From: an uncultured Nocardioides sp.
Lineage (GTDB): Bacteria; Actinomycetota; Actinomycetes; Propionibacteriales; Nocardioidaceae
Length of the DNA stretch: 45,539 nt
Direction: 5' to 3'
NCBI RefSeq assembly: GCF_902805925.1
Contig: NZ_CADCUP010000067.1
Location: forward strand, 1 to 45,539
Shown here: one piece after another, positions 1 to 9,680 of the stretch
How the letters are laid out: the number at the start of each line of letters is the position of its first letter
How positions within the stretch are numbered: the stretch's first letter is position 1
Translations under genes and position numbers: made by a program
Notes under the pieces: model-generated
What the model saw: the letters and a program-made list of their open reading frames with translations, nothing else
Database searches by the model: none
What the model was told of the DNA's origin: nothing

Positions 1-19
1 TGGTGGTGAGCCAGTCCAT
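1..19 (-). CDS. 5' end of an unidentified gene downstream of the APS kinase gene
   Basis: An ATG on the minus strand (complement of bases 17-19) shares one base with the TGA stop of the upstream kinase gene (TGATG junction). Only six codons, reading MDWLTT, lie inside the window, so no family can be named. The stop/start overlap is the same kind of coupling seen across the window, and is the only support. Confidence 0.45.
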
Positions 20-1251
20 CAGGCGTCCTCGGGCGTCGTTGGGAGGTCGAGGTGTCCGCCGCCCCGGAGGGCCTGGAGCACGTCGTCGAGCGCGTCGTCG
101 ATGCTGCGCCCGGTCGTGTCGACGCGGACGGCGGCGTCCTGCGGCTCCTCGTAGGGGGAGGAGATGCCGGTGAACTCCGGGATCTGGCCGGCCCGCGCCT
201 TGGCGTACAGGCCCTTGCGGTCGCGCCGCTCGCACTCCTCCAGCGGCGTGGCCACGTGCACCAGGAAGAAGGCCCCGCCGGCGTCCTCGACCATCTCGCG
301 GACCTGCCGCCGGGTGTCGTCGAAGGGGGCGATCGGGCTGCACACAGCGACCCCGCCGTGGCGGGAGATCTCGGCGGCCACCCAGCCGATGCGGCGGATG
401 TTGGTCTCGCGGTCGGCCTTCGAGAACGTCAGCCCGGCCGACAGGTTGCGGCGTACGACGTCGCCGTCGAGGCTGGTGACGGTGCGCTCGCCGTGCTCGA
501 GCACCCGGTCGATGAGGGCCTGCGCGAGCGTCGACTTGCCGCTGCCCGAGAGGCCGGTGAAGAAGACGACCAGTCCCTGCTCGCCCGGCTCGGGACGGTC
601 GTGGGCCACCACGGCTGCGACCTCCGCCGGCCACGCGTCGTCGGGGTGCGGCTCGTGCAGGGCGTGCACGGGGTCGCCCGCGGCGTAGTTCCGGACCACC
701 CGGATGCCCAGCTCGTGGTCGACGGCGGCGTCGCCGTGGCTGGCCAGCGGCACCACGACGACGTGGGCGTCGGGCAGCTCCCGGGCGGCGGCCAGGGTCG
801 CGCGCACCAGGCCGACGGGCGAGAGGCCGGAGGTCCCGTGACCGGCGAAGGCGAGCAGCACCACGCGCCCGGCCTCCGCGAGGGCGGCGAGCTGGCCGTT
901 CGTCAGCGCGTCGTCGACCGGCACGAAGGTGGCGCCGGCGTGCTGCTCCCGCACCTGGGCCGGGGTGAGGTGCAGTCGGCGGAACGGGCCGTGCTGGGCG
1001 CGGCGGCGCACCTGGATCGCGCCCGTGGCCGGGGTCAGCACCGCCAGCGGCAGCCCCTCGGGGTCGACCAGCTCGACGGCCTCGGCGCCGGCCACCTCGT
1101 CCGGCAGCGCCAGGGTGACCGGGCTGCCGGCCTCGTTGAAGCCGGTGGTCGGTGCCAGCCCGCCCGAGGTGAGCAGCTCGAGGTCGTCGAGCTCCGTGGG
1201 GGTGGGACAGTGCTGGGGGAGCGTGGGGGAGGTCGCTGACACGGGCGTCAT
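19..1251 (-). CDS. cysC: Adenylyl-sulfate kinase with an N-terminal ATP-sulfurylase-like domain
   Basis: The C-terminal ~190 residues are a complete APS kinase, which phosphorylates adenylyl sulfate to PAPS. Visible motifs are the P-loop GLSGSGKST, LDGDVVRRNLS, FSKADRETNIRRIG and the lid segment GLYAKARAGQIPEFTG. The first ~215 residues resemble the beta-barrel and partial catalytic region of ATP sulfurylase (LTSGGLAPTTGF near the N-terminus). The sulfurylase signature QTRNPxHxxH is not visible, so that half is probably not a working sulfurylase. I start at the ATG with a purine-rich GGTGG upstream, which removes 36 residues of the track ORF and gives 410 aa. The gene is divergent from the asparaginase gene with 33 bases between starts, and its stop overlaps the next minus-strand gene. 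The kinase call is firm. The role of the N-terminal half is inference. Confidence 0.9.
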   Translation of the reverse strand: MTPVSATSPTLPQHCPTPTELDDLELLTSGGLAPTTGFNEAGSPVTLALPDEVAGAEAVELVDPEGLPLAVLTPATGAIQVRRRAQHGPFRRLHLTPAQVREQHAGATFVPVDDALTNGQLAALAEAGRVVLLAFAGHGTSGLSPVGLVRATLAAARELPDAHVVVVPLASHGDAAVDHELGIRVVRNYAAGDPVHALHEPHPDDAWPAEVAAVVAHDRPEPGEQGLVVFFTGLSGSGKSTLAQALIDRVLEHGERTVTSLDGDVVRRNLSAGLTFSKADRETNIRRIGWVAAEISRHGGVAVCSPIAPFDDTRRQVREMVEDAGGAFFLVHVATPLEECERRDRKGLYAKARAGQIPEFTGISSPYEEPQDAAVRVDTTGRSIDDALDDVLQALRGGGHLDLPTTPEDA

Positions 1252-1271
1252 CCTGCCACCGAGCGACTCGG

Positions 1272-1277
1272 TAGCCT
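1272..1277 (+). promoter_or_regulatory. -10 hexamer TAGCCT for a leaderless asparaginase transcript
   Basis: TAGCCT fits the actinobacterial TANNNT -10 and ends 7 bases before the ATG, so transcription would begin at or next to the start codon. No convincing -35 is seen. Confidence 0.55.
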
Positions 1278-1284
1278 GCGCCGC

Positions 1285-2259
1285 ATGCCTGCTGTCGCAC
1301 CCACCTCCTCGCCCGTCGTCGCCGAGATCGTCCGCTCCGGGTTCGTGGAGGGCCACCACTACGGGTCGCTCGTCGCTCTCGACGAGTCAGGCAAGGTGGC
1401 CTGGTCGGTCGGCGACGTGACTGCGCCGATCCTGCCGCGCTCGTGCAACAAGCCCATCCAGGCGCTGGCCATGGTGCGGCTCGGGCTGGACCTGCCGCCG
1501 GACCTCCTGGCGCTCGCCTGCGCGTCGCACTCCGGCGAGCCGTTCCACGTCGAGGGCGTGCGCCGCATCCTGGCCGGCGCCGGGCTCGACGAGTCGGCCC
1601 TGCAGACCCCGCCCGACCACCCGCTCGACGACGACGCCCGGACGGCGGTGCTCCTGGCGGGCGGGGAGAAGTCCTCGATCCTGATGAACTGCTCGGGCAA
1701 GCACGCCGCCATGCTCGCGACCTGCGTCGTCAACGGCTGGGACACCGGCACCTACCTCGACCCCGGCCACCCCCTGCAGGTCGCCATCGCCGCGACCTTC
1801 ACCGAGCTGACCGGCGACGAGATCGAGGCGGTCGCCGTCGACGGCTGCGGAGCGCCGCTGCTCTCGACCTCGCTGACCGGGCTGGCCCGCTCCTTCCGCG
1901 CGCTGGCCGTGGCCGGGTCCGGCGAGCCGAGGAGGGTGGCCGAGGCGATCCGCGAGCACCCCGCGCACGTGTCCGGCACCTCCCGCGACGAACGGGACCT
2001 GCTGACGGCCCTCCCGGGCGCGATCGGCAAGGCCGGGGCCGAGTCCTGCTACGCCGTCGCGCTGCCCGACGGCCGGGCCATCGCCCTCAAGACCGACGAC
2101 GGGGCGGCGCGGGTGCGCCCGGTGCTGATGGCGCAGGCGCTGGAGCGCAGCGGCGTGCTCGAGACCCCGGGCGTCGACGCCGTCGCCGTACGCCGCACCG
2201 GCCGGGTGGACCTGCTGGGCGGCGGGCGTCCGGTGGGCGAGATCCGCGCCTGCTTCTGA
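1285..2259 (+). CDS. Asparaginase, type II family (Rhizobium etli / ReAV-like)
   Basis: A 324-residue protein of the Pfam asparaginase_II family, unrelated in fold to E. coli AnsA/AnsB. These enzymes hydrolyse L-asparagine to aspartate and ammonia. Family motifs seen are SCNKPIQ near residue 50, CASHSGE near 76, NCSGKHAAML near 135 and DGCGAP near 190, carrying the conserved Ser, Lys and Cys residues of the active site. There is no signal peptide, so it should be cytoplasmic. The ATG is placed by the -10 hexamer 7 bases upstream. It is transcribed away from the APS kinase gene and is followed by a separate promoter region for the XRE-type regulator. Substrate specificity cannot be read from sequence alone. 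Confidence 0.9.
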   Translation: MPAVAPTSSPVVAEIVRSGFVEGHHYGSLVALDESGKVAWSVGDVTAPILPRSCNKPIQALAMVRLGLDLPPDLLALACASHSGEPFHVEGVRRILAGAGLDESALQTPPDHPLDDDARTAVLLAGGEKSSILMNCSGKHAAMLATCVVNGWDTGTYLDPGHPLQVAIAATFTELTGDEIEAVAVDGCGAPLLSTSLTGLARSFRALAVAGSGEPRRVAEAIREHPAHVSGTSRDERDLLTALPGAIGKAGAESCYAVALPDGRAIALKTDDGAARVRPVLMAQALERSGVLETPGVDAVAVRRTGRVDLLGGGRPVGEIRACF

Positions 2260-2275
2260 GCGTGGGGCCGGCCCG

Positions 2276-2291
2276 TGTGACCCGGTTCACG
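2276..2291 (+). promoter_or_regulatory. Crp/GlxR-like palindrome upstream of the hbhA-type operon
   Basis: TGTGACCCGGTTCACG matches the Crp-family consensus TGTGA-N6-TCACA at 9 of the 10 defined positions. It lies 47 bases before the ATG of the XRE regulator. Regulation by a cAMP-binding protein is inference. Confidence 0.4.
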
Positions 2292-2301
2292 CTTGCTGTG
2301 T

Positions 2302-2324
2302 TTGCATTCTGCTAGCAGCTGCAA
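2302..2324 (+). promoter_or_regulatory. Nested palindrome just upstream of the XRE regulator gene
   Basis: TTGCA and TGCAA flank a perfect 10-base palindrome CTGCTAGCAG (2309-2318). The spot is AT-rich for this genome and 15 bases before the start codon. It could be an autoregulatory operator of the encoded repressor or overlap the core promoter. Confidence 0.35.
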
Positions 2325-2338
2325 GCACTGTTGGAGGC

Positions 2339-2737
2339 ATGGCGAAGGGCAAGGTCGGCAAGTCCGTCGAGGGCCTCGGCGAGCACCTCAAGGAGCAGCG
2401 CGTCAAGGCGCGCCTCTCCCTGCGGCAGCTCTCGGACCTCGCCGGCGTGTCCAACCCCTACCTGAGCCAGATCGAGCGCGGACTGCGCCGACCCTCCGCC
2501 GAGGTGCTGCAGCAGATCGCCAAGGCGCTCCGCATCTCCGCCGAGCAGCTCTACGTGCGCGCCGGGATCGTCAGCCCCGACGAGGGCTCGTCCCGCGTGA
2601 GCGAGGGCTCGGTCGAGCTCGCTGTCCTGGCCGACCCCGGCCTGACCGAGCGCCAGAAGCAGTCCCTGCTGGACGTCCACGCCTCGTTCCTCGCCCTCAA
2701 CCGGGCTGCGGAGCGGGTCGCGGACGACCGGACCTGA
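2339..2737 (+). CDS. XRE-family helix-turn-helix regulator (Rv0474-like)
   Basis: A 132-residue DNA-binding protein. Residues ~17-72 form an XRE/Cro-type HTH with the recognition segment VSNPYLSQIERGLRRPS, and the C-terminal half has no recognised ligand domain. The next two genes are an HbhA-like protein and a DUF2516 membrane protein, the same order as Rv0474-Rv0475-Rv0476 of M. tuberculosis, so orthology by position is likely. GGAGG ends only one base before the ATG, too close for a normal Shine-Dalgarno, but no other in-frame start exists before the HTH. Translation may be leaderless or use an atypical leader. Two palindromes upstream are candidate operators. The target genes are unknown from this sequence. 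Confidence 0.85.
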   Translation: MAKGKVGKSVEGLGEHLKEQRVKARLSLRQLSDLAGVSNPYLSQIERGLRRPSAEVLQQIAKALRISAEQLYVRAGIVSPDEGSSRVSEGSVELAVLADPGLTERQKQSLLDVHASFLALNRAAERVADDRT

Positions 2738-2762
2738 TCCACACCAACCCGAAGGAGATCCC

Positions 2763-3413
2763 ATGGCCAAGGCCACGTTCGACGTCAAGACGGAGGCCAC
2801 CCGGGCCTTCTACGCCGGTGTCGGTGTCAACGACCTGGCGGTCGAGGCCGTCCGCGACCTCGTCACCACCGCCCAGAAGACGGTCCAGAGGACCGTCACC
2901 ATCCTCGACCCCAAGGTGTTGGGTGAGCAGGCCGTGACCGCGGTCAACGCCCGCATCGACGCGCTGTCCAACGACGCCAAGGCACGCCGCAGGGCCGTCG
3001 AGGCCCGCGTGGCCGAGCTGCAGGACGAAGCCAAGGGCTACCCGACCAGGGTGCAGGCCCGTGCCAGCGAGCTCGTCACCGAGAACATCGCCGCCTACGG
3101 CGACCTCGTCGAGCGCGGCCAGAGCCTCGTTGGACGGATCCGCAGGCAGGAGTCGACCGCCCGCGCCGCGAGCTCGGCCGGCACCACGGTCAGCAAGGCG
3201 AAGACGACCCGCACGCAGGCCGTCGGCACGGCCGCCGCGGGCACCAAGGCGGCGAGGAAGAGCACCACCGCCGCCCGCAGGAGCACCACCACGACGAGGA
3301 AGAAGGCGACCACGACCAGGTCGTCGGCCAAGGCCACCGCGACCTCCGCCCGCAAGGCGGCCGCGGAGACCGGCAAGGCCGTCGCCGACGCCGCCCAGAA
3401 GGTCGGCGACTGA
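2763..3413 (+). CDS. HbhA-like coiled-coil protein with Lys/Thr/Ala-rich tail
   Basis: A 216-residue protein. The first ~135 residues look mainly helical and coiled-coil-like (AVNARIDALSNDAKARRRAV). From about residue 145 to the end it is a low-complexity tail of Lys, Arg, Thr and Ala repeats. This matches mycobacterial heparin-binding hemagglutinin, whose basic tail binds heparan sulfate and whose coiled coil oligomerises. In a non-pathogen a role in membrane-associated or cell-surface organisation is more plausible than adhesion to host cells (inference). AAGGAG lies at good distance from the ATG. The gene follows the XRE gene after 25 bases and is closed by a strong terminator hairpin. The repetitive tail may vary in length between strains. 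Confidence 0.8.
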   Translation: MAKATFDVKTEATRAFYAGVGVNDLAVEAVRDLVTTAQKTVQRTVTILDPKVLGEQAVTAVNARIDALSNDAKARRRAVEARVAELQDEAKGYPTRVQARASELVTENIAAYGDLVERGQSLVGRIRRQESTARAASSAGTTVSKAKTTRTQAVGTAAAGTKAARKSTTAARRSTTTTRKKATTTRSSAKATATSARKAAAETGKAVADAAQKVGD

Positions 3414-3453
3414 GCCCGACGACCGTCAGCTCCCGCCGTCCTGACGGCTCGCC

Positions 3454-3488
3454 GCAGACCCCCGGTCCTCCACGGACCGGGGGTCTGC
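3454..3488 (+). terminator. Perfect 15-bp hairpin after the HbhA-like gene
   Basis: GCAGACCCCCGGTCC and its exact complement flank a 5-base loop, followed by GCTTCC. There is no U-run, as is usual in high-GC actinobacteria. It separates the regulator/HbhA pair from the DUF2516 gene, which has its own -10. Confidence 0.8.
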
Positions 3489-3520
3489 GCTTCCCCGGCC
3501 GCCGGAGCGGGGGCGCCCCG

Positions 3521-3526
3521 TAGGCT
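3521..3526 (+). promoter_or_regulatory. -10 hexamer TAGGCT for leaderless DUF2516 gene
   Basis: TAGGCT ends 6 bases before the GTG start codon, placing the expected transcription start at the start codon. Confidence 0.6.
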
Positions 3527-3532
3527 GGAGCC

Positions 3533-3823
3533 GTGATCGTCTTCGAGCTCCAGGGCTGGATCTACCTTTTCGTCCTGCTCGCCATGCTCGCGGTGAAGGG
3601 GTTCGCGCTGATCAGCGCGCTCACCTTCAGCGGGCCGGCGTACGACGCGGCGAGCAAGGGCACGAAGGTTGCCTGGTCCATCGGCCTGGCGGTCGGCTTC
3701 GCGGCGCAGCTGATCATGCTGGACTCCTCGCCGATCAACCTGATCTCGCTGGGGTTCATCGTCCTGGCGTTCGTCTACCTCGCCGACGTGCGCCCCGCCC
3801 TGTCCGAGGTGACCAGGCGCTGA
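3533..3823 (+). CDS. DUF2516 family small membrane protein (Rv0476-like)
   Basis: A 96-residue protein with about three hydrophobic helices: residues ~8-30 (IYLFVLLAMLAVKGFALISA), ~48-62 and ~68-84. It is the usual third member of the XRE-HbhA-DUF2516 neighbourhood, and its function is not known. Translation starts at a GTG fixed by the -10 hexamer 6 bases upstream, so it is transcribed independently of the HbhA-like gene. Confidence 0.8.
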   Translation: MIVFELQGWIYLFVLLAMLAVKGFALISALTFSGPAYDAASKGTKVAWSIGLAVGFAAQLIMLDSSPINLISLGFIVLAFVYLADVRPALSEVTRR

Positions 3824-3843
3824 CAGCGCAGGTGACTCGCGGG

Positions 3844-3849
3844 TAGGTT
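3844..3849 (+). promoter_or_regulatory. -10 hexamer TAGGTT for the cupin gene
   Basis: TAGGTT lies 29 bases upstream of the chosen ATG. A short leader carrying GGAGGAGGGG (3867-3876) would follow, so unlike its neighbours this gene has a normal Shine-Dalgarno. Confidence 0.45.
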
Positions 3850-3878
3850 CTCCCGCGGACCGAGTCGGAGGAGGGGTG

Positions 3879-4265
3879 ATGGGCGAGGACTGGGAGCAGC
3901 GACCGTGGGGCTCGTGGCACGTCATCGACGTGGGCGCCGGCTACAAGGTCAAGCGCATCCACGTCGACCCGGGACAGCAGCTGTCCTACCAGACCCACGC
4001 GCACCGATCCGAGCACTGGGTGGTCATCTTCGGCATGGCCACGTGCCTGATCGACGGGGTGACCGTCGTGGCGGGTCCGGGCCACTCGGTCGACGTGGCG
4101 CAGGGCGCCAAGCACCGCATCGCCAACCTCGGCAGCGAGGAGCTGGTCATCATCGAGGTCCAGCGGGGCGGCTACACCGGCGAGGACGACATCTGCCGCC
4201 TCGACGACGACTACGGCCGTCAGGACGCAGCCGGCGCCGGCGCCGGCGGTGCGGCGCTGCAGTAG
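3879..4265 (+). CDS. Mannose-6-phosphate isomerase-type cupin (type II PMI C-domain)
   Basis: A 128-residue single cupin corresponding to the C-terminal isomerase domain of bifunctional ManC/ManA-type enzymes: RPWGSWHV at the N-terminus, PGQQLSYQTHAHRSEHW with metal-ligand His residues, and GAKHRIAN. Such domains interconvert fructose-6-phosphate and mannose-6-phosphate, feeding GDP-mannose, which fits the GDP-mannose dehydratase genes 4 kb downstream. The track starts at GTG 3876. I prefer the ATG immediately after it because the GGAGG spacing is better. The last 46 bases overlap the 3' end of the convergent rmlC-rmlD fusion gene, where both encode Ala/Gly/Pro-rich tails. Stand-alone cupins of this type can have other sugar-phosphate substrates. 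Confidence 0.75.
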   Translation: MGEDWEQRPWGSWHVIDVGAGYKVKRIHVDPGQQLSYQTHAHRSEHWVVIFGMATCLIDGVTVVAGPGHSVDVAQGAKHRIANLGSEELVIIEVQRGGYTGEDDICRLDDDYGRQDAAGAGAGGAALQ

Positions 4266-5635
4266 CGCTCCAGCGCCACCAGCGCGTCCTCGGGCTCGAA
4301 GCCGGTGGCGCGCAGCCTGGTGAGGTCCATCGTGCTGTGCAGCGGCCGCGGCGCGAGCACCCTGCCCGCGGCGTACTCCTCGGAGGTGATCGGCGTGACG
4401 TCGCCCGCGTCGCGTCCGGAGAGCTCGAAGACCCTGGCGGCCACGTCGGCCCACGACGTGGCCGGACCGCCGTTGCTCACGTGGTAGGTGCCGTACGGCG
4501 CCCCGGAGTCGACCAGGTGGCGGGTCGCCCGCGCCAGCTCGTCGGCGAAGGTGAGTCGGCCCACCTGGTCGCTGACGACGGTCGGTGACACGCCACCGGC
4601 GGCGAGCCGCTGCATGGTGCGCACGAAGTTGCCGCCCTCGCCGATCACCCACGAGGCGCGCAGGACGTAGTGGCGGGGTGCGGCGGCCACCGCCAGCTCG
4701 CCGGCTGCCTTGCTCTGGGCGTACACGCCGAGCGGGGAGAGCGGCTCGTCCTCGGTGTGCCCGGGCTCGACCGGGGCGGTCCCGTCGAAGACGTACTCGG
4801 AGGAGTAGTGCACGAGGGTGAAGCCGTGCTCGCGGGCGAGCGCGGCGAGCGTGCCGGGTCCGGTGGCGTTGGCGGCCCAGGCGGCGACCCGGCCCTCGGG
4901 GGTCTCCGCGGCGTCGACGGCGGTGTACGCCGCGGCGTTCAGCACGACGTCGTAGTCGGCCCAGGGCCAGGCGGCCACCGACGCGGCGTCGGTGAGGTCG
5001 AGCCGGTCGCGGCCCACCGCCTCGGCCTCGGGCAGCTCCGCCTTCAGCGCCCGCCCCACCTGCCCGTTGCCGCCCAGGACGAGCACCCGGCGGCGGATCG
5101 CGGTGGCGCGGTCGAGCGCGCGGTTGGTGCGGTCCTTGTCGGAGACGATCGCCTCGTCGAGGGGGATCGGCCACGGGATCGCCGCCGTCGGGTCGTCGAG
5201 CGCGAGCGCGGGATAGCTGATGCCGGGGCGCCAGTGCTGGTTGACCAGGTAGGTGTAGGAGGTGGCGTCCTCCAGCGTCTGGTAGGAGTTGCCGACCCCG
5301 CGGGGCACGAAGACGGCCACCGAGCTGTCCATCTCGAGGGTGAAGGTGGCACCGAAGGTGTCGCCCTCGCGCATGTCGACCCAGGCGCCGAAGATCCGGC
5401 CGGTGGCCAGGGACACGAACTTGTCCCACGGCTCGGTGTGGATGCCGCGCGTGACGCCGCGGTCGGCGTTGAACGAGACGTTGTTCTGCACCGGGCCGAA
5501 GTCGGGCAGGCCCAGCGCCAGCATCTTCTGGCGCTGCCAGTTCTCCTTGAAGAAGCCGCGCGCGTCCTCGCGCAGGTCGAGCCGGACCACCACCAGCCCG
5601 GGGATGGGCGTGGTCTCCAGGGAGGGGAGCGGCAC
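4220..5635 (-). CDS. Bifunctional dTDP-4-dehydrorhamnose 3,5-epimerase / reductase (RmlC-RmlD fusion)
   Basis: A 471-residue fusion of the last two steps of dTDP-L-rhamnose synthesis. Residues ~1-185 are RmlC (LREDARGFFKENW, RGIHTEPWDKFVS with the catalytic His, GVGNSYQTLED). After the linker RATAIRRRV, residues ~190-471 are RmlD, a short-chain reductase with GGNGQVGRAL, NAAAYTAVDAAE, YSSEYVFDG and a YAQSK catalytic Tyr-Lys pair. Fused rmlCD genes are also known in Bifidobacterium. The start is a GTG two bases after the rmlB stop; the longer track ORF runs through rmlB in another frame and is not real. Cotranscribed with rmlB. The 3' end overlaps the convergent cupin gene by 46 bases. Confidence 0.92.
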   Translation of the reverse strand: MPLPSLETTPIPGLVVVRLDLREDARGFFKENWQRQKMLALGLPDFGPVQNNVSFNADRGVTRGIHTEPWDKFVSLATGRIFGAWVDMREGDTFGATFTLEMDSSVAVFVPRGVGNSYQTLEDATSYTYLVNQHWRPGISYPALALDDPTAAIPWPIPLDEAIVSDKDRTNRALDRATAIRRRVLVLGGNGQVGRALKAELPEAEAVGRDRLDLTDAASVAAWPWADYDVVLNAAAYTAVDAAETPEGRVAAWAANATGPGTLAALAREHGFTLVHYSSEYVFDGTAPVEPGHTEDEPLSPLGVYAQSKAAGELAVAAAPRHYVLRASWVIGEGGNFVRTMQRLAAGGVSPTVVSDQVGRLTFADELARATRHLVDSGAPYGTYHVSNGGPATSWADVAARVFELSGRDAGDVTPITSEEYAAGRVLAPRPLHSTMDLTRLRATGFEPEDALVALERYCSAAPPAPAPAAS

Positions 5636-5637
5636 GG

Positions 5638-6726
<1,089 letters not shown>

Positions 6727-6733
6727 CTACCCC

Positions 6734-6739
6734 TAGGGT
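6734..6739 (+). promoter_or_regulatory. -10 hexamer TAGGGT for leaderless rmlA
   Basis: TAGGGT ends 7 bases before the third possible start, ATG 6747, and selects it over the GTG at 6738 and ATG at 6741. Confidence 0.6.
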
Positions 6740-6746
6740 GATGCTC

Positions 6747-7613
6747 ATGCGCGGAATCATCCTCGCCGGTGGCACCGGTTCCCGACTGCACCCGATCACC
6801 CAGGGGGTCAGCAAGCAGCTGGTGCCCGTCTACGACAAGCCGATGATCTACTACCCGCTCTCGACGCTGATGCTCGCCGGCATCCGCGAGGTGCTGATCA
6901 TCACCACTCCCCACGAGGCCGAGGCGTTCCGCCGCCTGCTCGGGGACGGCTCGCAGTTCGGCATCAGCATCACCTTCGCGGTGCAGCCGAGCCCCGACGG
7001 CCTCGCGCAGGCCTTCCTCATCGGCGAGGAGCACGTGGGCGACCAGAAGGTCGGCCTCGTCCTGGGCGACAACATCTTCTACGGCACCGGCCTCGGCACC
7101 CAGCTCGAGGGCTTCGCCGGCATCGACGGGGCCGCGGTGTTCGGCTACCACGTCGCCGACCCGACGGCGTACGGCGTCGTGGAGTTCGACGACCGCGGCC
7201 GGGCCGTCTCGCTGGAGGAGAAGCCGGAGAAGCCCAAGAGCAGCTTCGCCGTGCCGGGGCTGTACTTCTACGCCAACGACGTCATCTCCTACGCCAAGGA
7301 GCTCGAGCCGTCGGCGCGCGGAGAGCTCGAGATCACCGACCTCAACCGCCGCTACCTCGCGGAGGACCGGCTCGAGGTGCACGTCCTGCCGCGCGGCACC
7401 GCCTGGCTCGACACCGGCACCTTTGACTCCCTCAACGACGCCTCCAACTTCGTGCGCACCATCGAGGGCCGCCAGGGCACCAAGATCGGCGCGCCCGAGG
7501 AGGTCGCCTGGCGGCTGGGCTTCCTCTCCGACGACGAGCTGCAGGAGCGGGCGGCGCCGCTGCGCAAGAGCGGGTACGGCGAGTACCTCCTCGGCCTCCT
7601 CGACGACCGCTGA
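6747..7613 (+). CDS. rmlA: Glucose-1-phosphate thymidylyltransferase
   Basis: A 288-residue sugar nucleotidyltransferase, close to the family's usual ~290. It makes dTDP-glucose from dTTP and glucose-1-phosphate, the first step of the rhamnose pathway. Motifs seen are [26 protein letters not shown] with the catalytic Lys, LGDNIFYG with a Mg-binding Asp, EKPEKPKSS and GTAWLDTGT. The track begins three codons earlier; the ATG at 6747 matches the family N-terminus and the promoter hexamer. Divergent from rmlB. A nested inverted repeat follows the stop codon and may end transcription from both sides. Confidence 0.96.
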   Translation: MRGIILAGGTGSRLHPITQGVSKQLVPVYDKPMIYYPLSTLMLAGIREVLIITTPHEAEAFRRLLGDGSQFGISITFAVQPSPDGLAQAFLIGEEHVGDQKVGLVLGDNIFYGTGLGTQLEGFAGIDGAAVFGYHVADPTAYGVVEFDDRGRAVSLEEKPEKPKSSFAVPGLYFYANDVISYAKELEPSARGELEITDLNRRYLAEDRLEVHVLPRGTAWLDTGTFDSLNDASNFVRTIEGRQGTKIGAPEEVAWRLGFLSDDELQERAAPLRKSGYGEYLLGLLDDR

Positions 7614-7653
7614 CCCGCGCCTGTCGGGGGGTGCCGACGCCGTCGTGCCGGGG

Positions 7654-7712
7654 TAGTCAGGCGCGAAATGGTCGTCTCCCGGGCCGTACGACAGCCGTTC
7701 TGCGGCTGACTA
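7654..7712. terminator. Nested inverted repeat between convergent rmlA and the second GMD gene
   Basis: TAGTCAG (7654-7660) pairs with CTGACTA (7706-7712), GTCGT (7671-7675) with ACGAC (7688-7692), and a tight CAGCCG-TTCTG-CGGCTG hairpin sits at 7692-7708. The TAG stop of the minus-strand gene is part of the outer arm. A bidirectional terminator is the simplest reading; no U-run is present. Confidence 0.45.
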
Positions 7713-8662
7713 TCCGGCTGGGCGCGCGAGGTCGGCGTCCACCATGGCGCCGACCACCTCGGTGAACGACCGCGTTGGCCGCCACCCCAGCTCGCGGCGG
7801 GCGCGGGCGCTGTCCCCGCGCAGGTCGGCCGCGTCGGTCGGCCTGACCAGGGACGCGTCGACGCGCACGTGGCGCTCCCAGTCGTCGATGCCCGCGTGCG
7901 CGAAGGCCGCCGCCGCGAGGTCGCGGACGGTGTGGCTCTGGCCCGTGGCGACCACGTAGTCCTGGGGCGTGGGGTGGCCGGCGGCACGCACCATCGCGTC
8001 GACGTGGTCGGGCGCCCAGCCCCAGTCCCGGCGGGCGTCGAGGTTGCCCAGCACGACGGCGTCGGCGCGCCCGTGCACGACGTCGGCCACGCCGCGGGTG
8101 ATCTTGCGGGTGACGAAGTGGCCGGGCCGTCGCGGTGACTCGTGCCCGTAGAGGATCGCGCTGACCGCGGGCAGTCCCCGGGCCCGCCACGTGGCCACGG
8201 CGCCGTGGGCGACCGCCTTCGCCTCGCCGTACGGGTTGGTCGGGGAGACGGGCGTCGACTCGTCCTGCGGGGCGGTGGCCGGCGCGCCGAAGATCTCGGC
8301 CGACGACGCCTGCACGAAGCGCACCGGCCGCCCGGCCGCCTCCATCAGGGCGTACGCCGAGGCCATCAGCGCCACGGCCGCCTCGCCGTTGATCCGGCGT
8401 ACGGCCTCCGGCTCGCGCCAGCTGCGGGCCACCGAGCTGACGGCCGCCAGGTTGTAGACCTCGTCGGGGCGCACCTGGAGCAGCAGCGCGCGCACTGCGG
8501 CGGTCTCGGTGAGGTCGCCCACGTGCAGGACCACGGCGTCGGGGCAGTGCGCCGGCCGGCCGGGGCCGCGGACGAGCGCGTGCACCTCGACGCCCCGGCC
8601 GAGGAGCTGCTCGGCGAGGTAGCCGCCGTCCTGGCCACCGATGCCGGTGACGAGGGCCAGGG

Positions 8663-8666
<4 letters not shown>
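7710..8666 (-). CDS. GDP-mannose 4,6-dehydratase-like protein (second, diverged copy)
   Basis: A 318-residue extended SDR clearly of the GDP-mannose dehydratase family: [29 protein letters not shown] with the Tyr-Lys pair, [30 protein letters not shown] and [15 protein letters not shown]. It begins at a GTG whose GTGA overlaps the stop of the first gmd gene, so the pair is translationally coupled. The region after the nucleotide-binding motif is shorter than in the upstream gene. It could dehydrate the same substrate, act as the 4-keto reductase (RMD-like) that makes GDP-D-rhamnose, or be a partner subunit. The motifs favour a GMD-type enzyme, but the reaction is not settled by sequence. Confidence 0.85.
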
Positions 8667-9667
<1,001 letters not shown>

Positions 9668-9674
9668 GCGCGCG

Positions 9675-9680
9675 ATTGTG
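9675..9680 (-). promoter_or_regulatory. Possible -10 hexamer CACAAT for gmd
   Basis: CACAAT on the minus strand ends 7 bases before the gmd ATG, the spacing of other leaderless starts here, but it departs from TANNNT at the first base. It sits in the 13-base gap after the SRPBCC gene. Confidence 0.35.

Noticed and set aside
3230-3400. Repeated codons in the HbhA-like tail as a DNA repeat array
   Set aside because: The repetition is at the amino-acid level (Lys/Thr/Ala/Arg) with imperfect DNA units; typical of HbhA-type tails.
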